Assembly: GCA_029262755.1 (NCBI GenBank)
Contig: JAJCYU010000010.1
Location: 1-35,488, forward strand
Direction: 5' to 3'
Origin: Anaerolineae bacterium
GTDB lineage: Bacteria > Chloroflexota > Anaerolineae > Epilineales > Epilineaceae
Length of the DNA: 35,488 nucleotides
A model generated the notes under the pieces. It worked only from the letters and a program-made list of their open reading frames with translations. It did not search any database and was not told the DNA's origin. Both the position numbers and the translations under genes were made by a program. Positions 25,672 through 32,721 of this stretch are shown piece by piece (the stretch's first letter is position 1; every line of letters starts with the position of its first letter).

Positions 25672-28587
25672 CTACGAGCGCTCCGTCCAAGGGATGAAGA
25701 TCTCGTGATCGCCGCCGGTGTCGGGGGTCGGCTCGATCGGAGGTGGCGCTCGGGTCGGCGTCGGGCTAGGCACGGGACTTGGCGTCGGCTCCGGCGAGGC
25801 ATCGGGGTCGAAGGGAGCCGCGCCGAACGATAGCCCGAGCTCATAGCTGCCGATCGCAGAGTCCTGGCTTAGGGTATGCAGATAGTAGTCCCCGGGAATC
25901 AACAGCGCGTTGACCTCCGCCGGCAGACCGATCGATATGGGTCCCTGGCCCTCGAGTAGAGCGCGCCTGTGGTTCAGCAGCTCTACGTAGGGCCGAAACA
26001 GTCCGGCCGAGGCTGTCGCCGTCAGGGTGCCCATCTGGGCCACGGTGACGCGATAGACATCGACTGGTGGCGCGGCCGCCGCCGGCACGCCGACCCCGCC
26101 GGGGACTTCGGGCCAAGTACAATCGCCCGACTCCAGGGCTCCTTGCGCGGTGGCGTTCTTGTCGATGGGCATCACCATGCACGACGTGGTGTCCGCCGCG
26201 GGCGTGAAGACCATCTGCAGCTGATAGTCTCCCGTGAACTGGGTGTCGGAGACGGACTCCACCTGCAGTTCGTACTCCGCGGCCGTCGTGAAGAAGCCGA
26301 GGGACGCGGTCGAATCCAGGAAGTTCTGATCGTAGTCGTCCCCTACGAGCGCGCCCGTTGCGGGGTTGAACAACCGCAATCGCGGGAAGAAGGAGCCGGA
26401 AGAAACCTGAATGCCCAAGGTCCCCCGGGAAGGCGCCGTGACCCGGTACCGGTCGACCGGCGACCAGACGGCGCGCAGTGGATCGAGGTCATTGGCCGTG
26501 CACTCGAATCCGTCGAGCTCCGTGTCGAGCGCGGTGCCGGATTGCAATACGTTGACGGCGCACTCCGTCGGTGCCGGCCGCGGGCTAAAGGCCGTGGTGA
26601 GCTGGTACGGTCCGTACTCGCCGGCAATGGCGTTGGTCGGGAGCACCAGATAGTCGCCGGCGGGCAGCACGGCTCGGATCTCCGAGTTGACGTCTCCCCC
26701 GGCGGGATCCACGTCATCGTTCAGCGTGGCCTTCGCGGCGATGTTGAGGGCTGCGTTGGGGAAGGGGCCCGCGATGAGTACCAAGAACGTGTCGATGTCG
26801 GTCGAGCGCATCGAGATCAAGACCTCGCCCCGCTCGTCCAAGTGAAGCAAGAACGGATCGACCGGATCCGGGGAACCGCCGAAGTAGTACTCGCTGAGCG
26901 TGCAGTCCGCCGCGGTCAATTCCTCCGCGGACGTCCCGTTTAGCGGGAGTTGCCGCACGTTGCACGCGGCCACACGGGACGCGAAGCTGAGCGACAGCGT
27001 GTAGTCCCCTAGGTTCTCGACGGATTGGATCCCCAGCCGATAGGCGCCCGGTGGCAGGCTCAACGAGACCGGCGGCGACTCCGCCTGACCGATGAAGACC
27101 TGGTTGTTGCGGTCCATGAGCCACAAGACCGGCTGCCAGCCGACAGCGTCCACGTTGACGTCCAACGTGCCGTCTTGCGGGATCACGATGTCGAAGAGAT
27201 CCATGGGCATACGGACGATGATTCCGTTGTTCAGATAGCCGTCGAAGCAGTCCGCGTCATTCAACGTGCCTGCCGTCGTGCTGTTGGCTTCGACGAGCGT
27301 GGCATCGCAGGCGGCGCCGACAGGAGCGAAGCTCGTGTCGACGGTGATGGCACCGGTGCCGCGCTTTGCGCCAAGCACCAGGAGACGGTAGCGACCCGCC
27401 GGCACCGGCAACGCGAACGAGGTAGTGCCGGGCGCCTGGTCCTCCGTGTCGTTGATGTCGCTCGAAAGCGTTACGTTGTCGGCATTGATCAGCGCGTGAC
27501 GCGGCTCGAGCGCCGTGCTGGTCACGCTGCCGGACAGCATGCCCGCCTCGGGCAGCACGATTTCGTAGACGAGTGCCGGGTTGTCGAGCATCACCAGGGG
27601 CAACCAGTCGTATACGCGGCAGCCGCCAGCGGGAACGTCGCGTGTCGAGCCCGCACCGGGATCGAGCGCCAAGGCTTCGCAAGCGGGCTCGGACACGGGA
27701 CGAATCGTGGGCTCAACCTGGTAGTCGCCGCCGACATCCGCCGCATCGGACAAGGACGTCACCAAGATCACGTAGCTGCCGGCCGGCAGCGTCGTGTCGA
27801 TCGACGCAGGGCCACCGTCGACGCTAAAGCCGTCGGTGATGGGCGCATATCCGGCATCGTGCACGGAAACGTACATGTCGAACGCGGCCTGGACCTGGAG
27901 GCTGACCTCGCTGCGCTCTGGCAACGTCATACGATATTGGTCGACGAAGGAAACGACGGTCGTGTTGGTGACCTGACCCCAGCGGCAATCCGGCACGGCC
28001 AAGCTCTCGGTAAAGGACTCGCCCGCGGGCAACGGCACCTGCTCACAGTTGGTTTCGGTTTGCGCAATGGCCGCTTGGGAGGTCGTGCCCGTTGGGCGTT
28101 CCTGGCCGTAGGCCCGCTGTGCAGCGGTGCGGCGTGCTCGCGAAGCCGCAACGATCGGGTCTTGCGGAGCCAAGTTCACGCCGGCCTCGCTCTTGGAAGG
28201 CCGAAGAGACGACGCGGACGCAGGCGCCCGTCCTGGCGAAGCCGCAAGTGACCCGCCTTCCGCGATTGCCGGCTGGCGTCCATGAACGGACGGGCCCGCA
28301 CCGGAGGATGACAAGACGACGGGCACGCGCACCGTCGGCTGTCGTGACAGCACAGAGGCGGCGCTGTTCTGGGGCGCCGTGGCGAGCAGAAAGGGAGCCA
28401 TGGCCAGCGAAGCGGCGATGGCACGCCAAGCATGGCGCGTTAACCGAGACGCGGGCCGGACGAGGGCGGGTAGAGTCGGGGGCGTGGCCGATAGCCCGCA
28501 ATCCGGGTCGACCGTTGCTTCGGGCACTTGCGTGCGCGAGGCACGTAGCAAGGCTCGGACGATCTTGCGCTGGGGAGCGAAGCGCAT
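25672..28587 (-). CDS. Secreted protein with six PPC-like beta-sandwich repeats
   Basis: 971 residues from ATG 28587 (AGGAGGG 6 nt upstream). A basic N-terminus is followed by a hydrophobic export segment at about 55-75; the long basic lead (50 residues) is unusual. From about residue 185 six repeats of ~120-130 residues follow, each starting with a Cys, having a second Cys about 20-25 residues on, then 'D-x-[FY]-x-[VI]-x-x-P-x-x-G-x-L' and ending 'LPAG-x-Y-x-L...G-x-Y-x-L'. This is the pattern of bacterial pre-peptidase C-terminal (PPC) domains. No catalytic domain is present. A Pro-Thr linker leads to EIFIPWTERS, matching the tails of the other secreted giants. Probably cell-surface; ligand unknown. 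Confidence 0.85.
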   Translation of the reverse strand: MRFAPQRKIVRALLRASRTQVPEATVDPDCGLSATPPTLPALVRPASRLTRHAWRAIAASLAMAPFLLATAPQNSAASVLSRQPTVRVPVVLSSSGAGPSVHGRQPAIAEGGSLAASPGRAPASASSLRPSKSEAGVNLAPQDPIVAASRARRTAAQRAYGQERPTGTTSQAAIAQTETNCEQVPLPAGESFTESLAVPDCRWGQVTNTTVVSFVDQYRMTLPERSEVSLQVQAAFDMYVSVHDAGYAPITDGFSVDGGPASIDTTLPAGSYVILVTSLSDAADVGGDYQVEPTIRPVSEPACEALALDPGAGSTRDVPAGGCRVYDWLPLVMLDNPALVYEIVLPEAGMLSGSVTSTALEPRHALINADNVTLSSDINDTEDQAPGTTSFALPVPAGRYRLLVLGAKRGTGAITVDTSFAPVGAACDATLVEANSTTAGTLNDADCFDGYLNNGIIVRMPMDLFDIVIPQDGTLDVNVDAVGWQPVLWLMDRNNQVFIGQAESPPVSLSLPPGAYRLGIQSVENLGDYTLSLSFASRVAACNVRQLPLNGTSAEELTAADCTLSEYYFGGSPDPVDPFLLHLDERGEVLISMRSTDIDTFLVLIAGPFPNAALNIAAKATLNDDVDPAGGDVNSEIRAVLPAGDYLVLPTNAIAGEYGPYQLTTAFSPRPAPTECAVNVLQSGTALDTELDGFECTANDLDPLRAVWSPVDRYRVTAPSRGTLGIQVSSGSFFPRLRLFNPATGALVGDDYDQNFLDSTASLGFFTTAAEYELQVESVSDTQFTGDYQLQMVFTPAADTTSCMVMPIDKNATAQGALESGDCTWPEVPGGVGVPAAAAPPVDVYRVTVAQMGTLTATASAGLFRPYVELLNHRRALLEGQGPISIGLPAEVNALLIPGDYYLHTLSQDSAIGSYELGLSFGAAPFDPDASPEPTPSPVPSPTPTRAPPPIEPTPDTGGDHEIFIPWTERS

Positions 28588-28685
28588 GGGGGTCCCTCCT
28601 GGGTTGGGCCGCACGCGCGTGGTGCGCTAGCGGACGGGGGCGCACGTCGGGCCGCGAGCCGGCGCGACGGATGGGTACGGTTGAA

Positions 28686-28745
28686 CTCGGGACGATTAGG
28701 CTCGGGACGATTAGGCTCGGGACGATGAGGCTCGGGACAACGAAG
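28686..28745. repeat. Four tandem 15-bp repeats
   Basis: Units begin at 28686, 28701, 28716 and 28731. The first two (CTCGGGACGATTAGG) are identical, the third has one change and the fourth is degenerate. They sit in the 209-bp divergent gap between the PPC-repeat gene and truC. They could be a variable-number repeat or direct-repeat operator sites. Confidence 0.85.
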
Positions 28746-28796
28746 CCGCGCCGCGCACAGAACCTACAACACGCAGAGGTCGATCTCCTGGACGCT

Positions 28797-29528
28797 ATGA
28801 TCTCGTTCATGGTGCCAGCCGTCCAGGAAGACACGCCTCCGCCGCACATCCCGATCTTGTTCCACGACGACTTTGCATTGGTCGTGGACAAGCCGGGCGG
28901 AATGCTCGTGCATCGATCGCGCGAGGCGGCCCGTTCTCGCTATCTGTTGCAGACCGTACGCGATCAGACCGGCCGGTACTTGTACCCCGTGCACCGGATC
29001 GATCGTGCGGCCTCCGGCGCGTTGGCCTTCGGCTTGAGCAAAGAATCCGCGGCAGCCCTACAAGCCGCGCTACAGGCCGCCGATGCGCACAAGGAATACC
29101 GGGTACTGGTCCGCGGCGCCATTGCAGAGGAAGGCACGTCGGAGCGGCCGCTCACGAATCGCAAGACGGGCGTCCGCCAAGAAGCCTGCTCTCACTGGCG
29201 CAGGATCGCCCTGATCGATACGGACCACGGCCCACTGTCGTGGGTGGCAGTGCGGATTACGACCGGACGACGCCATCAGATTCGTCGGCACATGGCCGCC
29301 ATGGCGCACCAGGTGGTCGGAGATACGACCTACGGCAAAGGCCGCCTCAATCGAGCCTTCCGCGCGGAGTTCGGCTTGCCACGGATGGTGCTGCACGCGG
29401 CCTTGCTCGACCTCGCGCATCCCTCCGGCGTCGGTCGGCTGCGCGCTCGCGCCCCGCTCGCGGCGGACCTGCGCACGTTCCTGCGACGGATCCCGGGGGT
29501 CGACGACGCGAAGTTGGACGCACCGTAG
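28797..29528 (+). CDS. truC: tRNA pseudouridine(65) synthase TruC-like (RluA family)
   Basis: 243 residues from ATG 28797 (ATG 28809 is an alternative; neither has a strong ribosome-binding site). Motifs: LVVDKPGGMLVHRS (29-41), TVRDQTGRYLYPVHRIDR with catalytic D69, SGALAFGLS, TGRRHQIRRHMA and GLPRMVLHAALLDLAHP. Several of these match TruC rather than RluA/C/D. TruC isomerises U65 in the T-stem of some tRNAs. The frame is open far upstream (to 28092) but that part crosses the repeat protein's 5' end on the other strand and has no family similarity. A possible -10, TACAAC, is at 28765-28770. Confidence 0.88.
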   Translation: MISFMVPAVQEDTPPPHIPILFHDDFALVVDKPGGMLVHRSREAARSRYLLQTVRDQTGRYLYPVHRIDRAASGALAFGLSKESAAALQAALQAADAHKEYRVLVRGAIAEEGTSERPLTNRKTGVRQEACSHWRRIALIDTDHGPLSWVAVRITTGRRHQIRRHMAAMAHQVVGDTTYGKGRLNRAFRAEFGLPRMVLHAALLDLAHPSGVGRLRARAPLAADLRTFLRRIPGVDDAKLDAP

Positions 29529-30035
29529 TCGCGGACCGCACCGCTAGGACGCGGCAATTCGAGGTTCGGCAGCCAATCAAGCGCGGTACGCCGGCTACGT
29601 GCACCCTCGGCGCAAGAATCCCAGCGTATCCCTCGGCCGCACATTGCGTCTCAACCCCTGACGGACTGCCTTCCCAAGGAAGTGCGTTCCGGCGAACAAC
29701 CCGGCACCGCGAGTACCGCTCGATGTACGGATCGAACGGCCGCTCAAGATTGTCGGCCTGGTGCTTGAACCTTGGATCGATTTGGAACGTGGCCACGGTC
29801 GCAACGCGACCTGATGCAAAAGCAGCGTGCGTCGCCGTGGCCCGGACGGGCTTCTCGTGTCCCGTCTGGGCCACGGCGATCGTGCATTTTGCACGCCAAG
29901 GCGGTCGACCAATCCGGCGAAGCGAGCGTGAAGGAATCCTCTGTCGCTTGGGATAGCGCGAGGAATCAGCCGCGAGGGATTCCTCGAGCGGACGGCGGAC
30001 GGCGGACGGCCGATGCGCGAGCCGCGAACGACGGC
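29529..30035. other. 507-bp region without a supported gene
   Basis: Between truC (+) and the adaptor gene (-). Open frames exist on both strands, the best being minus-strand 29595-29912 (105 codons, TTG start, ending LGFLRRGCT), but none shows a recognisable family or ribosome-binding site. The region contains a long hairpin (29832-29879), a small hairpin (29881-29895), an inverted repeat (GGAATCC near 29935 with GGATTCC near 29978) and three GGACGGC units (29990-30010). It could be a decayed gene or a non-coding RNA. Confidence 0.5.
29832..29879. repeat. 19-bp inverted repeat / long hairpin
   Basis: Bases 29832-29850 pair with 29861-29879 with a single G-T pair and a 10-nt loop. On the minus strand the stem is followed after about 10 nt by CTTTTG, so it might be a terminator of something transcribed leftward. 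It does not flank any recognisable gene. Confidence 0.75.
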
Positions 30036-31283
30036 TCAGTCGCGCTCGTCGTGGATCGTCACGGAGGCGGTCATGTTCCAGCGCAAGCGCGGATCGCTGT
30101 CCTCCGGTTCAACCACGACCCGGTACGTGATGTCGCCAAGCTTGTTCGTGCCGTAGCCGTCGATGGCAACGACACGTCCGGAAAGCGCCACGTCGTCCAG
30201 TGCGTCGATCTCGATCGTCACGCGATCACCAATCGCGACATGCACGACGCTCAGTTCGGAGAGATCGTCCGTTTCGATGCGCCAGTCTGAGGTGTCCGCG
30301 ACGCGCACCACGACCGTTCCCGGTGGCACGTACTCGTGCGGTCGAACATCGAGCGTCGCGACGACTCCGTCGAAGGGCGCTCTCAACACGGCACGGTCCA
30401 TGCGCACGCGTGCGGTCTCGAGCACCGCGCGTGCGCCGTCGATGCGTGCTTTCGCCGCGGCGATCTCCGCGGCGGTCGCGCCGCGGCGGAGACGTGCCAG
30501 CCGGGCCTCGGATTCGCGCACCCCGGCGCTGGCCGCTTCGCGTTGGCCCGCGGCGCTCTGCACGCCGGCCTGGGCGACCCGCACGTCCTCGACGCGCGCA
30601 CCGTTGCGAAGGTCGGCCAGCTGAATCTCCGCGATGCGGACATCCTCGTACAGACGTCCGATCTCGGCTTCCGCGCCGTCGCAATCGGCTTGATCGGCCA
30701 GCTTCTTCTCCACGCGACCACAGATGGCATCGCGACGGGCTTGTGCGCCCCAAAGCAGATTGCGTACGGAAGCCGCGCGCCGTTCCGCGATGTCGATATC
30801 TTCGTTGCTGGCACCCGCCGAGACCCGATCGCGCGAAGCGCCGGCCGATGCGAGGGCGCCGGCCGCGCTCATCACACCGGCGCGTGCCGCGTCGACCGCG
30901 GCTTCCGCGGCCGCGATGTCCTCCGAGGTCGCTCCCCGCACGAGGTCTTCCATCGCGAGCTCCGCGGCTTCCAGTTCCGTCTCGGCCCGTACGACCTCAG
31001 CCGCCTCGGCGGAGCCGTCTACACGCGCAAGCACGGCGCCGGCAGACACCTCGTCGCCCGAGGACACGGGCAGGCCCACGATCTGGCCTCCTTGGCTGAA
31101 CGAGAGGCTAGCGTGGCGCACCGGAACGACCACGCCATCGGCGACGACGTCATTGACGGCCAGGACAGGGGGCAGCACCGTCGCGTTGCTCGGATCCGCG
31201 GGATCGCCGCCGCCACCGCAGGCGGCCACGACCGAGCCCGCGGCAAGGAGCAAGACTACGCGTAGTCCCGAATCGATCTTCAT
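30036..31283 (-). CDS. Efflux transporter periplasmic-adaptor-type lipoprotein (HlyD/MFP family)
   Basis: 415 residues. A lipoprotein signal ends at C22 (VVAAC). A biotinyl-lipoyl-like hairpin half (GQIVGLPVSSGDEVSAGAVLARV, 66-88) leads into a long alpha-helical coiled-coil hairpin (about 92-290), then the second lipoyl half (LRAPFDGVV) and beta-barrel (ETDDLSEL...GDRVTIEIDAL). The coiled coil has four copies of a 'GA-x-x-E-[DE]-[IV]-x-x-A' unit at residues 117, 157, 228 and 268, and two cysteines (C188, C201) at its tip. Adaptors of this kind link an inner-membrane pump to the envelope; in organisms without an outer membrane they serve MacB-type ABC permeases. It is paired with the ATPase gene upstream but has its own promoter. 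No permease is in the window. Confidence 0.88.
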   Translation of the reverse strand: MKIDSGLRVVLLLAAGSVVAACGGGGDPADPSNATVLPPVLAVNDVVADGVVVPVRHASLSFSQGGQIVGLPVSSGDEVSAGAVLARVDGSAEAAEVVRAETELEAAELAMEDLVRGATSEDIAAAEAAVDAARAGVMSAAGALASAGASRDRVSAGASNEDIDIAERRAASVRNLLWGAQARRDAICGRVEKKLADQADCDGAEAEIGRLYEDVRIAEIQLADLRNGARVEDVRVAQAGVQSAAGQREAASAGVRESEARLARLRRGATAAEIAAAKARIDGARAVLETARVRMDRAVLRAPFDGVVATLDVRPHEYVPPGTVVVRVADTSDWRIETDDLSELSVVHVAIGDRVTIEIDALDDVALSGRVVAIDGYGTNKLGDITYRVVVEPEDSDPRLRWNMTASVTIHDERD

Positions 31284-31414
31284 GTGCGGACCATCCCGAA
31301 AGGCGGTGACATCCGGCCCGCTTAGCGCGGTCGATGTCCGGTTGGGTGCGGGTTGCGCCCGGGGGAGGGCATAGGCATGAGGATCACGCTACGCGCGCGG
31401 GGTCGCACGATCAC

Positions 31415-31443
31415 ATAATACTACAGTAACCGAAACGGGTGAA
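31415..31443 (-). promoter_or_regulatory. Sigma70-type promoter of the adaptor lipoprotein gene
   Basis: On the minus strand: -35 TTCACC (31438-31443), a 17-nt spacer, -10 TATTAT (31415-31420), in a locally AT-rich patch. The leader to the ATG at 31283 would be about 125 nt. Confidence 0.6.
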
Positions 31444-31485
31444 CCGTCGAGTTCCCAAGGTTTCTCTAGGGAACCGCAGGGAATC

Positions 31486-32241
31486 TCAACCCAGCGGCTG
31501 CGCGAGCTCAGGGGCGGGCACGGCAACTCCGTGGCGTCGTTGCTCCACGATCAGGCCGTCGGCAATCACCAGCGTCCGCGCAACGCGCGCGGCCAGATCG
31601 TCATCGTGCGTCACCACGACGATGGTCTTGCCATCCGCCACCAATTCCTCGAAGAGGGTCTCGACGTCTTCCGCCGTGCGTGAATCGAGGTTGCCGGTGG
31701 GCTCGTCTGCAAGGAGGATCGGCGGGTCGTTGGCCAGGGAGCGGGCGATGGCGGCGCGTTGCTGCTGGCCACCCGAGATGGCCGACGGTAGCTTGTGCGC
31801 CTGGTCGGCCATGTCGACGCGTTCCAGGAGCGCCATCGCCCGCCCAGGCCGCTCTTTGCTCGGCCACGTATTGCAGAAGTCCATGGGCAGCATGACGTTC
31901 TCGATGACGGTCAGCGTGGGAAGGAGTTGGAAGAATTGGAACACGATCCCAAGCGATCGTCCGCGCCAGGCGGCAAGCTTTCCCTCACGCAGCGCATGCA
32001 CCCCGGTTCCGGCGACAACAACCTCGCCCTCCGTCGGTCGATCGATGCCGGCGATCATGTTGATGAGCGTCGACTTGCCGCTGCCGGACTTGCCGATCAC
32101 GGCCACGAACTCACCCGGCGCGACCCGAAGGTCTACACCGCGAAGGGCGTGGAACACGCCGGCTTCGCTTTCGAAGGTCTTGATCACGCCGCGCATCTCG
32201 ATCAAGGTGTCCGAAGGCGCATTCGCCGTTTCGCTGCGCAT
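31486..32241 (-). CDS. ABC transporter ATP-binding protein (MacB/LolD type)
   Basis: 251 residues, ATG 32241 with CAGGAG 7 nt upstream. Walker [10 protein letters not shown] (50-58), Q-loop at [11 protein letters not shown], signature ISGGQQQR (155-162), Walker B ILLADEP (175-181) with GNLDS, and the H-loop VVVTHDDDL. The sequence type ([31 protein letters not shown]) is that of the MacB/LolD/FtsE-like exporters that act with a FtsX-domain permease and often an HlyD-type adaptor. The permease is not found on either side, although the adaptor gene lies 202 bp downstream. The last ~20 residues are a non-conserved extension. Confidence 0.93.
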   Translation of the reverse strand: MRSETANAPSDTLIEMRGVIKTFESEAGVFHALRGVDLRVAPGEFVAVIGKSGSGKSTLINMIAGIDRPTEGEVVVAGTGVHALREGKLAAWRGRSLGIVFQFFQLLPTLTVIENVMLPMDFCNTWPSKERPGRAMALLERVDMADQAHKLPSAISGGQQQRAAIARSLANDPPILLADEPTGNLDSRTAEDVETLFEELVADGKTIVVVTHDDDLAARVARTLVIADGLIVEQRRHGVAVPAPELAQPLG

Positions 32242-32291
32242 CGATCGCTCCTGGGTCCACGGCCGCTCGATTCGCAGCGGCGGCGGCCCGG

Positions 32292-32297
32292 ATCATA
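32292..32297 (-). promoter_or_regulatory. -10 box TATGAT for the ABC ATPase gene
   Basis: TATGAT on the minus strand, about 50 nt before the ATG at 32241. The -35 region is poor. It forms a divergent pair with the box at 32335-32340. Confidence 0.5.
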
Positions 32298-32334
32298 GCA
32301 GCGCGCCGCGGGTCCTCGACGTGCCGGCGCGTGC

Positions 32335-32340
32335 TAGAAT
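32335..32340 (+). promoter_or_regulatory. Extended -10 box (TGC-TAGAAT), leaderless arrangement
   Basis: TAGAAT preceded by TG at the extended -10 position (32332-32333), only 6 nt before the ATG at 32347. The expected transcript start coincides with the start codon, and no Shine-Dalgarno is present. Confidence 0.55.
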
Positions 32341-32346
32341 CGCGCC

Positions 32347-32721
32347 ATGCACCTGGATCGCGCCGCTTTCGAGCGCCTCGTCGACGACGTCATGAACGAC
32401 CTGCCGGACTCGATCAGCCGTCACGTGAGCAACGTCATCGTGGTGGTCGCGAACTGGCCGACGCGCGCACAGCGTCGCGACGCGGGGCTCGCCGATGGAG
32501 AAGAGCTTCTGGGTCTGTACGAGGGCACGCCGCTCACCGCCCGCGATAGCGCCTACGATCTGGCCGCACCCGATCGGATCACGATCTTTCGCGGCCCGCT
32601 CATTGCAGCATGTCGGCATCAGGAGGAGCTTCGCGCGGAGGTCCGGCGTACGGTGCTCCATGAGCTCGCCCACCACTTCGGCATCGACGACGATCGGCTC
32701 GAGGCACTGGGCGCTTATTAA
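32347..32721 (+). CDS. Small zincin-like metallopeptidase-family protein
   Basis: 124 residues. The zinc motif HELAH (105-109, H105, E106, H109) lies in [16 protein letters not shown], with the third ligand probably the Asp just after. The early [13 protein letters not shown] and YEGTPL plus ITIFRGPL match the minimal gluzincin/'metallopeptidase family' (PF06262-like) of Actinobacteria, Proteobacteria and Chloroflexi. Its substrate is unknown; it is often a cytoplasmic stand-alone protein. The TAA overlaps the ATG of folP by one base (TAATG), so the two are translationally coupled. Likely leaderless. Confidence 0.9.
   Translation: MHLDRAAFERLVDDVMNDLPDSISRHVSNVIVVVANWPTRAQRRDAGLADGEELLGLYEGTPLTARDSAYDLAAPDRITIFRGPLIAACRHQEELRAEVRRTVLHELAHHFGIDDDRLEALGAY

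Noticed and set aside
28092-28796. Long N-terminal extension of the TruC-like gene
   Set aside because: It runs antisense over the start of the PPC-repeat gene and across the 15-bp repeats, is Arg-rich like a shadow frame, and TruC proteins begin near 28797.
29595-29912. Minus-strand open frame of 105 codons
   Set aside because: TTG start, no ribosome-binding site, crosses the long hairpin, and no family was recognised; kept only as a note in the unexplained region.
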